Both the position numbers and the translations under genes were made by a program. From Ajuga chamaepitys (lineage: Eukaryota; Streptophyta; Magnoliopsida; Lamiales; Lamiaceae): DNA of 64,000 nt. The DNA lies in assembly GCA_958295605.1 (NCBI GenBank), contig OY282506.1, positions 5,411,501 through 5,475,500 on the forward strand. Reading direction: 5' to 3'. Within the stretch, counting starts at the first letter, position 1, and each line of letters opens with the position of its first letter. A model generated the notes under the pieces. That model ran no database searches and had not been told where the DNA came from. It saw only the letters and a program-made list of their open reading frames with translations. Positions 35,849-47,989 of this stretch are shown one piece after another.

Positions 35849-36879
35849 GGCAAAAACTTGGGTGCACCATGTGCACAATAGTCTTATTGTGCATCGGTTC
35901 GGCCGCGGCCGCGGCCAATTGTGACTGAAAAGGGTATTTGGGCTGTGGAGTTGGAGTGGCCGCGCAGTCTGGGCGCGGCCGCGCACAACTGTAACTCAAA
36001 CATACTTTATGAAATTGTCAAACATACTTTATGCAAATATCAAACATACTTTATGAGCAAATCAACCATACCTATGTTAGAATTTTTGTGTCTTGAATTT
36101 GTTACACTTTAAAATTGTCACTCAAACATACTCTATGAAATTGTCAAACATACTTTATGCAAATATCAACAATAATGCATGTTAACGCTCAAACATATTT
36201 TATGAAATTGTCAAACATACTTTATGAGTAAATCAACCATACCTTAAGTGCACTATATTATGATTTTCTGTCTTGAATCTGTTTCACTTTAAAATTGTGA
36301 CTCAAACATACTTTATAAAATTGTCAAACATACTTTATGCAAATATCAAAAATACTTTATGCAAATATCAACAATAATTCATGTTGACGCTCAAAACATA
36401 CATTATGAAATTGTCAAACATAATTTATGTAAATATCAAACATACTTTATGAGTAAATCAACCATACCTTAAGTGCACTATATTAGGATTTTGTGTATGG
36501 TTGATTTACTCATAAAGTATATTTGATATTTACATAAAGTATATTTGACAATTTCATAAAGTATGCTTGAGCGCCAACATGCATTATTGATGTTATTTGC
36601 ATAAAGTATGTTGAGTCACAATTTTAAAGTGAAATAGATTAAAGACACAAAATTTCTAACATAGGTATGGTTGATTTACTCATACAGTATGTTTGATATT
36701 TGCATAAAGTATGTTTGACAATTTCATAAAGTATGTTTGAGTTACAGTAGTGCGCGGCCGCGTAGTCTCGCCAACTCCACGGCCCAACTTCCAGTTTAGT
36801 CACAATTGGCCGCGGCCGCGACCGGCCAAATCGATGCACAATAAGGTTATTGTGCACGTGGTGCACCCAAGACCCACTC
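35849..36879. mobile_element. Foldback/MULE-type MITE with GC-rich palindromic ends, TSD ATACATAAT
   Basis: 1031 bp flanked by a perfect 9-bp duplication ATACATAAT (35840-35848 and 36880-36888). Both ends contain CTTGGGTGCACCA, TGTGCACAATA and a GGCCGCGGCC block in inverted orientation. Inside are many copies of 'aaacatactttatg' in one orientation on the left and inverted on the right (change-over near 36490). The apparent ORFs come from these repeats. It landed almost exactly at the right edge of the preceding long-TIR element. Confidence 0.88.
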
Positions 36880-36888
36880 ATACATAAT

Positions 36889-37552
36889 TCACCTATCGAC
36901 ACCTGCCTTAAGAAGGGTACTTAGTGCTTACATATTATGCTATAGAATGACATAGAGGAGAGAGTGACACAGCCGAGCCTGTTTGGTGTTGCTATTAACG
37001 GGGTGTATCGGGAAAACATATAGGTAATTGGAACGGGCTGGTGTAGTGGATTAGACTGCTATTAAGGAGAGGTCTTGGTAACGCATAGAGGTCATCGGAA
37101 GGGTTGGGCCCGACATTACACATGAGGGATCAATCTCGCATGACCCTCTAGTATGGGATTATATAAGTTTTCATAAGGAAGTTGTCTTGGAGGTGTCTTT
37201 CTCAGGAAGACCACCTATTACTAAGAGAAATTATTACTCGTTTGGCTACGGATAGTCAGCTAGTACCTGCCTCTCCATCAGAGTCTAGTCCATCTATTCC
37301 TTCAGAGTCTAGTCGAGTTGATCAGCAGAGTCGAGTTGGGCAGATGATGATGATATCATGGATAAGGATTATCTTGGTTTGGACTTTTTAGACTTTAGTT
37401 TCCATTGTTCATTATGATATTTTATATTGGTTCTAAGCAAATTCTAGTTAAATACATGACAACTTATAAAAAAATATTTTAGTATAATCTTGCCGGTATA
37501 AATAGGTAAAAGGCTAAGCAACTGTGTTTGTTTTCTTTTTTGATAAATTATG
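36889..37552. other. Intergenic, unclassified (possibly transposon-derived)
   Basis: Slightly GC-richer DNA with a short open segment at 37182-37391 (SQEDHLLLREIITRLATDSQ). It is Ser/Pro-rich after this and ends close to a stop. I do not recognise it. It may be a fragment of a transposase-associated gene. Confidence 0.35.
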
Positions 37553-37828
37553 CACTACGAAATAAATGAGTTATTGTAACACCCAAAAAGTGTTACATAT
37601 ATATTAAAATATGTTACTATAGACTTTAGGTAACACTTTATTGGTGTTACATTTGTCGGTGCCACTTAAAGTCTAATGTAACACTTTTGATGATCTTTAG
37701 TAACACTTTTAATAAGTGTTACATTATGTTTTAAATTGTAACACTTTATGATAACACTAAAAAAATGTTACATATAATCCCCCTTTATGTAACAGTTTTA
37801 ATTGAAAGAAAAACTTAAAAATTTGTCA

Positions 37829-37925
37829 TTGTTGGGTTTCAAACTCAGGTTGCTAGATTGCAGGAGTTTAAACACAATGTCTTAACCACTAGGCTACAAT
37901 AACCTTTTTAGTTATATTTTTAAGA
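37829..37925 (-). repeat. tRNA-like segment inside the CACTA element
   Basis: On the minus strand GTAGCCTAGTGGTTAAGAC resembles a pol III A box, and GAGTTTGAAACCC about 40 bases later resembles a B box. There is no complete cloverleaf or CCA-competent acceptor stem, so it is tRNA-derived rather than a tRNA gene. Confidence 0.55.
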
Positions 37926-38094
37926 AAAACAATATATACATAAGATTTTATTGTAACATCAATAAATATACTCAAAATTATATAAGTTCTCATCAAACTA
38001 CAATCTAACTTACTTTTATTTAGATTATCCATATCAGTTTGACACAAAGTTTTCATTAATTATTTTTTCATTTTCATCCACTCATATATATATA

Positions 38095-38776
38095 CAAGGA
38101 CGGAGCTAGAGGGGGGCCAACGGGGTCGTTGGGCCCCCCTCAAATCTTAATAATTTCGTAGGGGTATTTTTCGTAATTTTAAAATATTTATTTTATTTAA
38201 ATAAAAAAAAAAACCCCATCCTAAAAAAATAACTAATTTTTATATTAGATTAAATTAGTGTGTCTTATTTGAATTTAACTACGTTAGAATTTATATACAA
38301 CTTACGTGCACAATTACCAAATACATAGACATAGCCTCTAGAAAATAGAATTAGTTATTTCTAAGTAATTTTTATGAGCATTTCTACTGAAAATATAAAA
38401 TGTAATATATTAAACTTAGAGGGAAAAGTACTTGGAAAACTATTTGTAATTTTTTTTTATAACTAATGTTTCATTACTTATTTTTCTATATTGAGTTTTT
38501 ACATCTTTTTTTTTTTTTACTATTAGTAGCCACAATTAAAATTATGGAGTAATGATTTCTTATTTTTAGCTAAAGGGATTGAGTAAGAGTTATTCATTTC
38601 AATTTTCTTATTATATAATTGATTATCTAGGTATGTGAATGTAGTAACCTATATTTATTTTAATTAAATTTACATAAATAATATTTTTTTATATTTAAAA
38701 TTTTATAATTGATATATTATTTTATTTTAACGTTATAATTGGGCCCCCCTGACTAAAAATCCTGGCTCCGTCACTG
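38095..38776. mobile_element. hAT-like MITE nested in the CACTA element
   Basis: Ends CAAGGACGGAGCTAG and, inverted, CAGTGACGGAGCCAGG, each followed by a GGGGGGCCC-type block. It is flanked on both sides by TATATATA, which fits an 8-bp duplication but lies in an AT microsatellite, so the TSD is not diagnostic. Non-coding, AT-rich interior. Confidence 0.72.
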
Positions 38777-38783
38777 TATATAT

Positions 38784-38830
<47 letters not shown>
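38777..38830. repeat. (TA)n microsatellite
   Basis: Nearly pure TA dinucleotide run with one 'aa' interruption. Confidence 0.9.
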
Positions 38831-38832
<2 letters not shown>

Positions 38833-39603
38833 TTATTTTACATCACATTAATTTTATACATCTAATTATTGTATATAAATCTTAAGACACTATCATCAAT
38901 TTTAATTACCATAACTTATGTATTAAGACACCTTAAATATTGTATTTTATAGATTTTAAATAAAAATATAAACTTACAAGCATGAAGAGACATGACCAAA
39001 TATCCAAAGTCTAGGTTCTCACACTTAAGAAATGTATTCAAATTGTTAAAGCTACAAGTCTATTTTGTTATTGTTTAGTAAAAATATAATGTGTATATAT
39101 ATCTATATACATACACACAAATAAGTCGCAAATAAAATTTAATGTATTCTTGATAACGAATAAGTAAATCTTTAGGTACTCTAATAAATAGTTATTTTTG
39201 TAAGTCTGAGTCTATCGTTCTCACCACTTATGCTACAGATATTCTATTGTGATAATTAAGATGTAACACATGAGATAAATAAATACACAAATATTTAATT
39301 AGTTTAAAATAAAATAAATAATTTTATTAATTACAAGTGTTACTTATTTATAAGTGTTACATAAAAGTGTTACTTATTTAAAAGTGTTGCATAAAAAGTG
39401 TTACTTATTTAAAAGTGTTACGTTCAAAGCGTTACATATTCCTAAAGTGTTACTCGAAAGTGTTACATATTCGCAGATGTTACAAAAGTGTTACATGAAA
39501 GTGTTACATATTCATAAGTGTTACAAAAGTGTTACATAAATGTCAAAATTTTAAAAGTGTTACAAACGAAGTGTTACATAAAGCCATTTATGTTGTAGTG
39601 ATG

Positions 39604-40822
39604 ATTTTTCTATAACAAAAGTAGTTGCATATAATGGAAGCTTTTATATTGACATGTAGCGACAAAAAGTCAATTATTTGTGTCTACTTTGTAGTTATAA
39701 AAGGTTATATTTGCGATCACATTTGATCACAAAAAAATAAGTATTTGTAACTTCAATGTGGTAAGAATCATTAACTGGCTAAACAAATATAACCAACTTT
39801 TTTCAACCACTTGTGGCGATAAATGCATCACTAACTACAAAGTGATTGTAAACAAAAAAAATTTTGGAAAACAAACTTTTTGCATCTTACCATAAGTGAT
39901 TAGCGTAATGTACATGTAGTTGTTAAAATGTTTTTAGTCACAACAACTCCTTTTCTGCAACTACTTTTTGTAGTTGCAAAACACTTATTTCTTGTCATTA
40001 CAAAAACCCAATATGTAGCCTTAAGTGAATGAGAACTAAGTATGCTTTAAATAATTTCATTATGTTTCCAAAGCATATACATTGAGGTTTAAGTGAATGA
40101 TGGGTTTTTCTTCAACTAATTAATATTGCTTATCCAATACTAACACAAAAAGCTTTGAGGGGTTCATTAGGGTCGGCCCATTAAGAAAAACTACACATAT
40201 TTAATTTTACTTTGAATTTCGGTTTCATGATTTTTTATATTAAAGAAATTATACGGTCACAAATTTGCTTCTTTAACACCGTACCACACGGCGTTAGCTC
40301 GTTTTTGTGGTAGATAAGGCAATCTAACTCGGACAGGTATACTTAGACTTACTATACTCACTTAAACTTATTCAAACTATCTAGAACTTAGTGTTACAAA
40401 AAAATTCCCATCTCCTATTTGTACTATCTGACCTCCTTAATGGATGGTGAGGATTAAATAGATCCTAAGCATCTTCACCTAAAGAAAAATTATTATAGAA
40501 TTCTCTATTGACATTCTAGAACTCCTCAACTGAAACTCTCACATTTCCTACATGTTTATATGAGTTCCAAAAGAATTTTGAGTACAATTGACTTTTGTAC
40601 TAGTAAAATAAAACACAAAAGTGAATATACTACATATTAAAGGGCCAGGCTATAAAGTTAACAACTTCAGCATTGTAGAACAAATCTCACAAACATACAA
40701 TATAAGAAAATCAGAAAATAACAAAATTGGACTTAACATAAACAAAGCATGATTGATTGTCACATTCAAGAAATTGAATAAAAAGTTATAAAATGACAGA
40801 AATAGAGAATTTGGGTGACCAA

Positions 40823-40826
<4 letters not shown>
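39604..40826. other. Intergenic with CACTA-like remnant, no gene
   Basis: The first ~400 bases repeat 'gtagttgca / actacttt' words in both orientations and end near CTTGTCATTA (about 39991-40000), resembling the subterminal region of another CACTA MITE (compare 58406-58746). I cannot define its left end. The rest shows nothing recognisable. Confidence 0.4.

Positions 40827-40876
<50 letters not shown>
40827..40876. repeat. (AT)n microsatellite
   Basis: About 25 uninterrupted AT units. Confidence 0.95.
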
Positions 40877-40882
<6 letters not shown>

Positions 40883-41765
40883 CGGGAAAATGTTCTGAGT
40901 GGTCTTAATCAGTGGTTTGTTTAGTTAGGGTGTTAATTGCCGCCTATCTTCATAATTAATTAAGCAATTAAGGATGCCTTTTTTGACTAAGACATGAGTT
41001 TAATCCAGAAAGCAAAGTCACTATCTATCCCCTATTGGGGTGCAGATTTGTCCTGGGATTATGCACTACTAATCTTTGTCAACTCCCAACAACTTATAGT
41101 TTAATCACTGTAATTTGCATAATTGCACGACCAAGTACATAACTATAATCTTCTTCCTCTCACTTTTCCTTTCTAATCCCATTTTCAATTTGGTTAGTAG
41201 CTCACTTGTTCATCTCTCTCAAATACGATGTTCTCATCATATCTTACACATAAAATTTGATACATCATAAAAATTACACATAAGTTTATAATTTGGATAA
41301 CATTTATCGACTCTCGCCTGTTAGACTAATTATTCTTTGGTATATGCATATGGTTGATTGATCGCAAGTGTATGTTACAATAAACGTCGGGGCATCACTA
41401 ATACAAACGTACGTCTTGCAGTTGTTACTGGTTTTATGTGTGAATATAAACATTAACGAAGAAATTAAACAAAATTTGAATGAAAATTAATCACTAAACT
41501 AGATTGAAATACATAATTCTATGAACATATGACAACTTCATTTTATTTAACACGTTTTTAATTAGAAATTGCAACATTGCATCCATGATGAACTACATAG
41601 AAATTAACCTTAACATATCCAATACTAATGCATGGGACTATAATAAAACCCGAAAATCCACATCCTATATATATAGAGGGTGAAAATTAATTAATCTAAT
41701 TGATAATTATCACAGCTCATTTAGATGGCGTAATAATTAATAATTACGACGTAATTAATTATGAA
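40877..41765. other. Intergenic/3' flank of the PRE-like gene
   Basis: No coding signal. The last few hundred bases probably include the 3'UTR of the minus-strand HLH gene. Confidence 0.4.
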
Positions 41766-42986
41766 TTAGAATAAAGTCCTGATTATGGCAGCTTCAGGAC
41801 TATCTGAATCTATGGAAGATAAAAGCTGTGATAGCCTCTCACTCAGATCATCCACTTCCTTGTGCAATGTTCTGATGTAGTTACAAGTCTCTTGAAGCAC
41901 CTTATTTGCAGAAGCCTGTATAAGTAAAAACAAATCACCATAATTCTTAATTATTTTAATTACAATATTATCTTCGCACCATAATGAGAGTCGTGTTTTA
42001 AAAAATTATTATCCCAAAATGCAGATTAAATTCTCTACTATATCTAGTGTTGCATTAATGATGATATCAATGACGCAATCTATATATGTGTCATGTAATG
42101 GTGTAACTGCAACTCGAAATGCATCATAATCTGTAGTAGAAGATTTAACTTGTCCAAAATGATCAACGTCATGTTTTAAAAATTAATGTCTCGTTTTACT
42201 AGTTAAAGTAAAATATTAAATCTCATGAATTAAGTATATATAAGTCAAATAAAATTATTTAACAACATGCATGCAATGTATTTGATGAGTAATTAAAATA
42301 AATAGGTATTGGACATGTCTATTAATTGTAAAACGACAGCATGCAAATGGGGTTGTCAGACACATGTATGCATTGTGCAACAGAAACACGTTACTAATGT
42401 CCATCTTAGGCACAATTTTTGTACTAGGTTAGGCTCCACTCTAGATATCTCTCATTCTCTCTCTAGAAAATTTATGCTCTTTGCATTTGTAACTTTTCTT
42501 CCCTTATGAGTGGGATAATAGTGACTTGGGATGAAGGGAATTCAATGTGTTATATACCATCATCCACCTTTAACTTAGATAAAGATCTTACACAAAAGAA
42601 GCACTGTTAAGGTATTACAATCCCATATCATCCTAAAACCTCAGGGAGTAAAAAACACGTCCATCAAAACTCATGCCTGCACAGGATTTTAATGTTATCT
42701 TCTGCATCTTCAATCATCTTTTGATGCACGTCCAATGCGTATCATATCACAATCTAACACACTACATTGCCTACTAATGCAAAAAAATACAAATCATGAC
42801 TTGTGTAGTAGTGGTGAAAATGGATGTACAAGTTGTACGTAGAAGCATGAGGAATGGTACCTTGCCGGAGCGGCGGCTGTTGCGGATCTCAGGAAGGAGT
42901 TGGTGCAGTTTGGAGACAAGTTCAATGATCTGATCATCTGAAATTCTCGAAGTAGTAGATGATTGTCTTGATCTTCTTCCAGACAT
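41766..42986 (-). CDS. PRE: PRE/ILI-type atypical HLH protein, 2 exons, 91 aa
   Basis: Exons 42861-42986 and 41766-41915 on the minus strand, joined by a 945-bp GT..AG intron in phase 0 (CAAG|GTACC ... ATACAG|GCT). Protein: MSGRRSRQSSTTSRISDDQI, then ELVSKLHQLLPEI (helix 1), a loop with RNSRRSGK, then ASANKVLQETCNYIRTLHKE (helix 2) and VDDLSERLSQLL, ending IIRTLF. Length and sequence fit PACLOBUTRAZOL RESISTANCE/ILI1 proteins. These lack the basic DNA-contact residues, dimerise with inhibitory HLH partners such as IBH1-type proteins, and promote cell elongation downstream of gibberellin, brassinosteroid and auxin; that role is known for the family and inferred here. Frame, splice sites and stop are clean, so it is probably functional. 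Confidence 0.95.
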
Positions 42987-43113
42987 TCTTAGAATTTGTT
43001 TGGTTTGGTTTTTGTGGAAACTAAGGACTTCTGTGTTAATGCGAAGATGAGAGAGAAGTTGTAGCAGTAAGTAGAGGAAAGCAAGAAGAAGAAGAAGAAG
43101 GGGTATATATATA
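42987..43113 (-). promoter_or_regulatory. TATA box and CT-rich leader of the PRE-like gene
   Basis: TATATATATA on the minus strand (43113-43104) lies about 120 bases upstream of the ATG. It predicts a leader of about 90 nt that starts in a CTT-repeat stretch. Reading frames that extend the gene upstream through this region are not real coding sequence. Confidence 0.65.
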
Positions 43114-43146
43114 CTGGAATTGGGAAGATATATAGAGTAGTAGCTA

Positions 43147-43179
43147 GGGGGGTGGGGGGCGGGGGGCGGGGGCGGGAGG
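43147..43179 (+). promoter_or_regulatory. G-run cluster (potential G-quadruplex) upstream of the PRE-like gene
   Basis: Five runs of three to six G separated by one or two bases on the plus strand, about 35-75 bases upstream of the TATA box. It fits the classical four-run quadruplex pattern and stands out sharply in an AT-rich neighbourhood. Confidence 0.6.
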
Positions 43180-43390
43180 AAGATAAGAAAATGAAATGTA
43201 ATAAAAGGGTTATAAAGTGGGATGGACCACGAAAGAAACAGATTACTGAGGAATGGAAGGGGCCGGGGGGATAGCAAGATAGTGATGTTGGATGGCAAGA
43301 AGACAATTACATTGTGAAAAAGCAGTGGTGTAGGGCTTTTTTGTTTAGACACCTACAGGTAAATAATTAATGATAAATATATTAGAATAA

Positions 43391-43532
43391 AGTGAAACTT
43401 GGGTGTAAAAAATGCACCATAGAACTTATTGTACATTTCCATAAAAAATCCTAAAAATCTCTAAAATCCCCTAAAAATCCTAAAACTCTAAATCCTGAGG
43501 TACACAATAAGACTTATTGTGCATTTTGGCCT
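43391..43532. mobile_element. Small MULE-type MITE (142 bp), TSD TTAGAATAA
   Basis: Flanked by the perfect 9-bp duplication TTAGAATAA (43382-43390 and 43533-43541). The left end AGTGAAACTTGGGTG and internal TGCACCATAGAACTTATTGT resemble the terminal region of the 35849-36879 element, so the two are probably one family. The centre is a 'cctaaaaat' repeat. Confidence 0.8.
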
Positions 43533-43541
43533 TTAGAATAA

Positions 43542-44163
43542 TGGATTCAAACTTTATTTCTAAAACTGATCTATTCCACAATAAAGGTACTATTTTAAAA
43601 AGTTTGTCACAAAATAAGAATCGTGTTTTAAAAATAAATGTATCGTTTTAATTAGTTCAAATAAAGAATAAGTATAAATCTTTTTTATTTTACCTATATC
43701 AAACTAACTAAAAATAAAAGGTTCAAACATTTTTATGAGAGGGGTGAAGTGTTCCATTTTGTGTTAAATTTGATTTCATTGGCGCATTATTTGATTGTAA
43801 GTACTTAATATTTACATGAGTATAAAAGATGCCCGTTGGTCTAAAAAAGAGATAAAAAGGAAAAAGAAAAAATATCGCCGGTTATTTAACGGTATTTGGT
43901 TAATATCTTAATATTATAAGTGTACCTATAGATAGTGACATATCAATACATGTAATATTTACGAAAGAAGTGACACTGTTTGCAACAATGAATTCGAATT
44001 GATTTTTAACGGGGAAAATAAAACACCAAATTGGTTTTTCTAGGGACGACAAAACTCAATATAATTCAATAGCACGATACGAATTTGCACAATAATTTTA
44101 GATTCAGGATGATATTTATCGGCTTTGGATCGTTATCGGATCAATTCGATAATGGTTCGAGAA
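43542..44163. other. Intergenic, no gene seen
   Basis: AT-rich, no coding or repeat-end signal recognised. Confidence 0.4.
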
Positions 44164-44231
44164 CTACTATTACTACTACTACTACTACTTATTATTATTA
44201 TTATTATTATTAGTAGTAGTAGTAGTAGTAG

Positions 44232-44266
<35 letters not shown>
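44164..44266. repeat. Compound trinucleotide microsatellite (TAC/TAT/TAG/TAC)
   Basis: Successive blocks of ACT, ATT, AGT and ACT units. The ACT and AGT blocks are inverse complements and can fold on each other. The apparent ORF here is an artefact of the repeat. Confidence 0.95.
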
Positions 44267-45194
44267 ATAATTTATTAGTAATTATTTATTTGAAAATATT
44301 AGAGTTGATTAATCTAGTGGAAAAAAATGTTTGAAGAAGAGTTTGATGACACAATGCTTTGCCGCCCAGAATGAAAAATATGTTGACTAGAGAATTTGAA
44401 AAAAAAAATGTTCAATAACTATATCTAATGTTGTAGACCTTTATTATGATTTTCTTTGTCTTTTGCATTTTTTGTTCATATATTATGAGAATGGAGGTAA
44501 ATGCAGAATAGACGTGCTATTTAATTTAAATGTTGAAATTTATTTTATACTTTTTATATAAAAAAAAAAATAGTAGTAATACTTGTAGTGAGCCTGAACA
44601 AAACAATAAGACATAATATATGCATGCAAGTATTGACTATCTTACCGGGTCGGTTAGGCTATCATGTTTTTTATTGGTTCGTATTCGGGTAGAGATTTTC
44701 AACCCAATAAGCTTAATGTGCGAGTTAGGATTAGCCCTAATTGGTTTGGGCCTTAATGGGTTGGCTCGATAACAACCAACACATAAGATTTGTCACCCCT
44801 AGTTTTTTTTCTACCATACCTCGTAGGTAATACCACAGTAATTAAATCTTTTTAATTTTTTAATTTCTCTCATATTTATTGCACAATTTAAATAAAAGTT
44901 AAAAACACATTAAAACTTGAAGTTTTTAAAATATAGCAATATATACACACATATCGCCAATATTATCCATATAATTTCAGTGGCATTTTCTTCACTACTT
45001 TTACTTTTATATATTATTTATATATGTTTAAGAAAAAATCAGTTTCAAAGAACTATATTTTAAAAACTCATAACATAAATTTAGAATTATAAATTTGTCA
45101 AATAAAATAAATTTTACAGCATATTTTTTTAATAGTTATGAGTAACACATGCATGTAAAGCGGCAAAAAGTATTTTGAGTCACAAGAAAGAGAA
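44267..45194. other. Intergenic, no gene seen
   Basis: AT-rich DNA between microsatellites. Nothing recognisable. Confidence 0.4.
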
Positions 45195-45349
<155 letters not shown>

Positions 45350-46141
45350 GATGATGATTATTTAGTAAGAATCTAATCCTAGTCATTCTAACAATAAATT
45401 GCAGTACTTATAAAGAATTTTTATAATACTTGTGGTTGAATTTTTTCATTAAATGACCTTAAATAAATAGTACTATAAATTACAGTAATACCTTTGTTGT
45501 ACTGGATAACTTAAAGGAACTAACAAAAATAACAGTTATATATGAGATGAATAATAAAAATAAGAAAATTTTTATTGATTGTTACAATTTTAATTAATGT
45601 ATTAAATCTGATTCATTCCCGAAAAATTCGCCGTATTTGGTAGATCCGATATCATTTTTATGATTTTATCTGTTTGATTCCAGAATAAAATACAAATTGC
45701 GACTAATTGGTAGAGTCGAATAAAACTCATATCCGAAATTTATAACAGTGGTTAATGGTTAATACCTAAATGAGTTATACCCTCTGAATTGGTATGTAGA
45801 TGTAAAACAAAATAATATTAAATTTTTACTCTGCACCTATACACCAATTCAATGGTGTACAACCCTCGAGTATTACCCATCAGGGTAGCGTAGAATTAAC
45901 CAAACTACAATAGTTACAATATCATATTACATGGTGAATGGGTGATTGTTATTTAAATATCATGCAGATAGTGCACAAGTCATAATCCGTTAATCTAGAG
46001 AATACTCTATAAGAGACAATTTTGAAATTAAAAGTCATTTTTTAAATATATAAGTCAACCACCTCAAACTAATAATGGAAACATCTATCTATCTTACAAA
46101 AAAACTTGTATACCACATATATAAGGATATAAATTCGTGCA
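45350..46141. other. Intergenic, no gene seen
   Basis: AT-rich DNA up to the left target duplication of copia element 2. Confidence 0.4.
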
Positions 46142-46146
46142 ACGGG

Positions 46147-46379
46147 TGTAGAGAATGAGAGAAATATCTTGAAGGCTTGATATTTTAGAGATTGTATTAC
46201 TCAAATTCTGATTTTTGCCTTATAAATGTCATACCAAAATCCACATATTTATACTACTTGGTGGCATAGGAATCATGAAATAGTACGTAAAAATGCAAAA
46301 TACAAGATTACTCTTAAACTACAATGTTAAAAGACACATTTGACTAAGACTTGATTAAATGTTTTGGTTTACTCCCACA
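46147..46379 (-). repeat. Copia element 2, 3' LTR
   Basis: Shares 'gagattgtattactcaaat', 'catatttatactacttggtg' and 'gcaaaatacaagat' with 52316-52549 in the same order. The polypurine tract lies at about 46381-46394 (minus strand). Confidence 0.85.
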
Positions 46380-46551
46380 TTGCCTCCCTTGAACAAAAAA
46401 ATTCGTCGAACTCCAATGCAATAACATTTCTTCAGAATATTGGTCCCCCAAGTGGCTTTGTGAAGATATCATCAATATGTTCTTCACTTCGACAACACTC
46501 AAGATTGAGTTCTCTTTCGCAAAAAAATTCCCTTAGAAAATAGAATCGCAA

Positions 46552-46860
46552 TCAAATATGCTTTGTCTTTCCATGCAAAATTGGATTATTTGAGACACAA
46601 TTAGTAGAACTATTGTCACAATATACCAGCGTAGGGTCGATTTTCTTGAAATTCAAGTTCTCCAATATTCCTCTAAGCCATAAAGACTGACATCCAGCCA
46701 AAGATGCTACGATGTATTTGGCTTTGGTGCTAAAAAATGCCATAACTGATTGCTTGTTTGAACACCATGATATAATTCCACTTCTAAGGTTGAACATAAG
46801 CTTGAAGTGCTTCATGAATCGTCGAAGCCCCACCAAGATCACCATCCATATACCCACCAA
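46552..46860 (-). pseudogene. Copia element 2 RNase H
   Basis: CSNKQSVMAFFSTKAKYIVA (usual STEAEY), LVYCDNSSTNCVSNNPILHG. The open 102-codon segment carries K for the acidic residue in the STEAEY motif, which is expected to abolish activity. Confidence 0.85.
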
Positions 46861-46898
46861 GCTTCACATGTACACAAGCTTCATAGAAGATACCGTAA

Positions 46899-47905
46899 TC
46901 AATGGTCCCTTAGATGAATTGTAATATTCTTTTGCAGCTTCCCAATAGTCTGAATAAGGTTTCTCCATAACCTGCTAATTAAACTCACTATATACAGGAT
47001 ATCAGACCTTGTAGTAGTGACATACATCAAATTTCCAACAAGGCTTTGAAGCAAAGTTGGATCATCAAGCTTTCCTTCACCATTCTTACTCAATTCACTC
47101 TTATGATATAAGGAGTTGAAACATGATTTGCATTTTTCATGTTGAATTCTCCAACATTTGTGCTGCATATTTTTCTTGTGGGATGAATATGTCATTCTTT
47201 GATTGTTGCGCATTAAGGCCCGAAAAATGATTCAGTTCTCCGAAATCAGTCATTTCGAATTCATTGATCATTGAATTTTTTAATTCTGATAACATCTCCA
47301 CATCATCTCCGGTAAATATGAGATTGTCAACATATAGATTTACTATCACGAAGCCTCCTTTTGAATTACTTTTGAAATAAATGGTGTGTTCAAAATGACC
47401 TCTCAAATCCACACTTCAAGAAAAAATCATTAATTCGATCCTACCATGTTGGGGGGATTGTTTCAGCCCATATAATGCCTTTTGCACCTTATAAACCTTT
47501 TAATCTTGTCATTTTTTGTAATAAATCGGGAGGTTGCTCGAGGTAAATTTCATCTTGAAGAAAGTCATTCAAGAAGCTGATTTTCCATCCATTTGCAATT
47601 ATTTCCAATCATTTTTAGCAGCAAGAGAAATTATCAATCGAATTGTATCGCATAGAGAAACAGAAGCAAATACCTCATTGAAATCTTCGCCTTCTTTTTG
47701 CTTGTATCCTTCCGCAACCAATCGCGCTTTTTTCTTTCCGATGGAGCCACCAAGATTGGTTTTGGTCTTAGATACCCACTTCACTCCAAAGGCAGATTTG
47801 TGTGAAGGTAAGGAAGTAAACTCCTACATATCATTCTTTCCAATAGACTTGATCTCCTCTTTCATTACATCCACTCATTTTTCATCCTTTGATGCTTCAT
47901 CATAA
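46899..47905 (-). pseudogene. Copia element 2 reverse transcriptase
   Basis: Pieces in order: ARLVAEGYKQKEGEDFNEVF (47599-47784), the HFEHTIYFKSN...VIVNLYVDNLIFTGDD catalytic region (47137-47412; YVDN replaces YVDD), MTDFGELNHFSGL, then LVGNLMYVTTTRSDILYIVS (46899-47213). Frames are separated by stops and frameshifts. The second catalytic Asp is lost. Confidence 0.85.
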
Positions 47906-47989
47906 GTAATATCGTCTCCTGCAGAAAATGCAAATTATACATGATCTCTTATGGTCACTTCTTTTTTTGCATCATAGATCTCTCTCAAA

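Larger units (their letters stand above)
37553..39600. mobile_element. Non-autonomous CACTA element (2048 bp), TSD ATG
   Basis: Ends CACTACGAAATAAATGAG and, inverted, CACTACAACATAAATGGC, flanked by the 3-bp duplication ATG (37550-37552 and 39601-39603). Both subterminal regions are packed with AAGTGTTAC / GTAACACTT words: about 15 on the right (39340-39590) and about 10 on the left, inverted. This is the usual transposase-binding architecture of En/Spm elements. No transposase. It contains a tRNA-like segment (37829-37925) and a nested hAT-like MITE (38095-38776). Confidence 0.92.

Noticed and set aside
39354..39539. Repeated KSVTYLK-type peptide frame
   Set aside because: Translation of the AAGTGTTAC subterminal repeats of the CACTA element.
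42774..43352. 192-codon minus-strand frame covering the PRE-like exon 1 and upstream DNA
   Set aside because: The upstream part translates the TATA region, CT-rich leader and C-rich G-run complement, and the downstream part reads into the intron. The true start is the ATG at 42986 with a splice at 42861.
44125..44334. Leu/Ile/Ser/Thr homopolymer frame
   Set aside because: Product of the compound trinucleotide repeat; no start context or domain.
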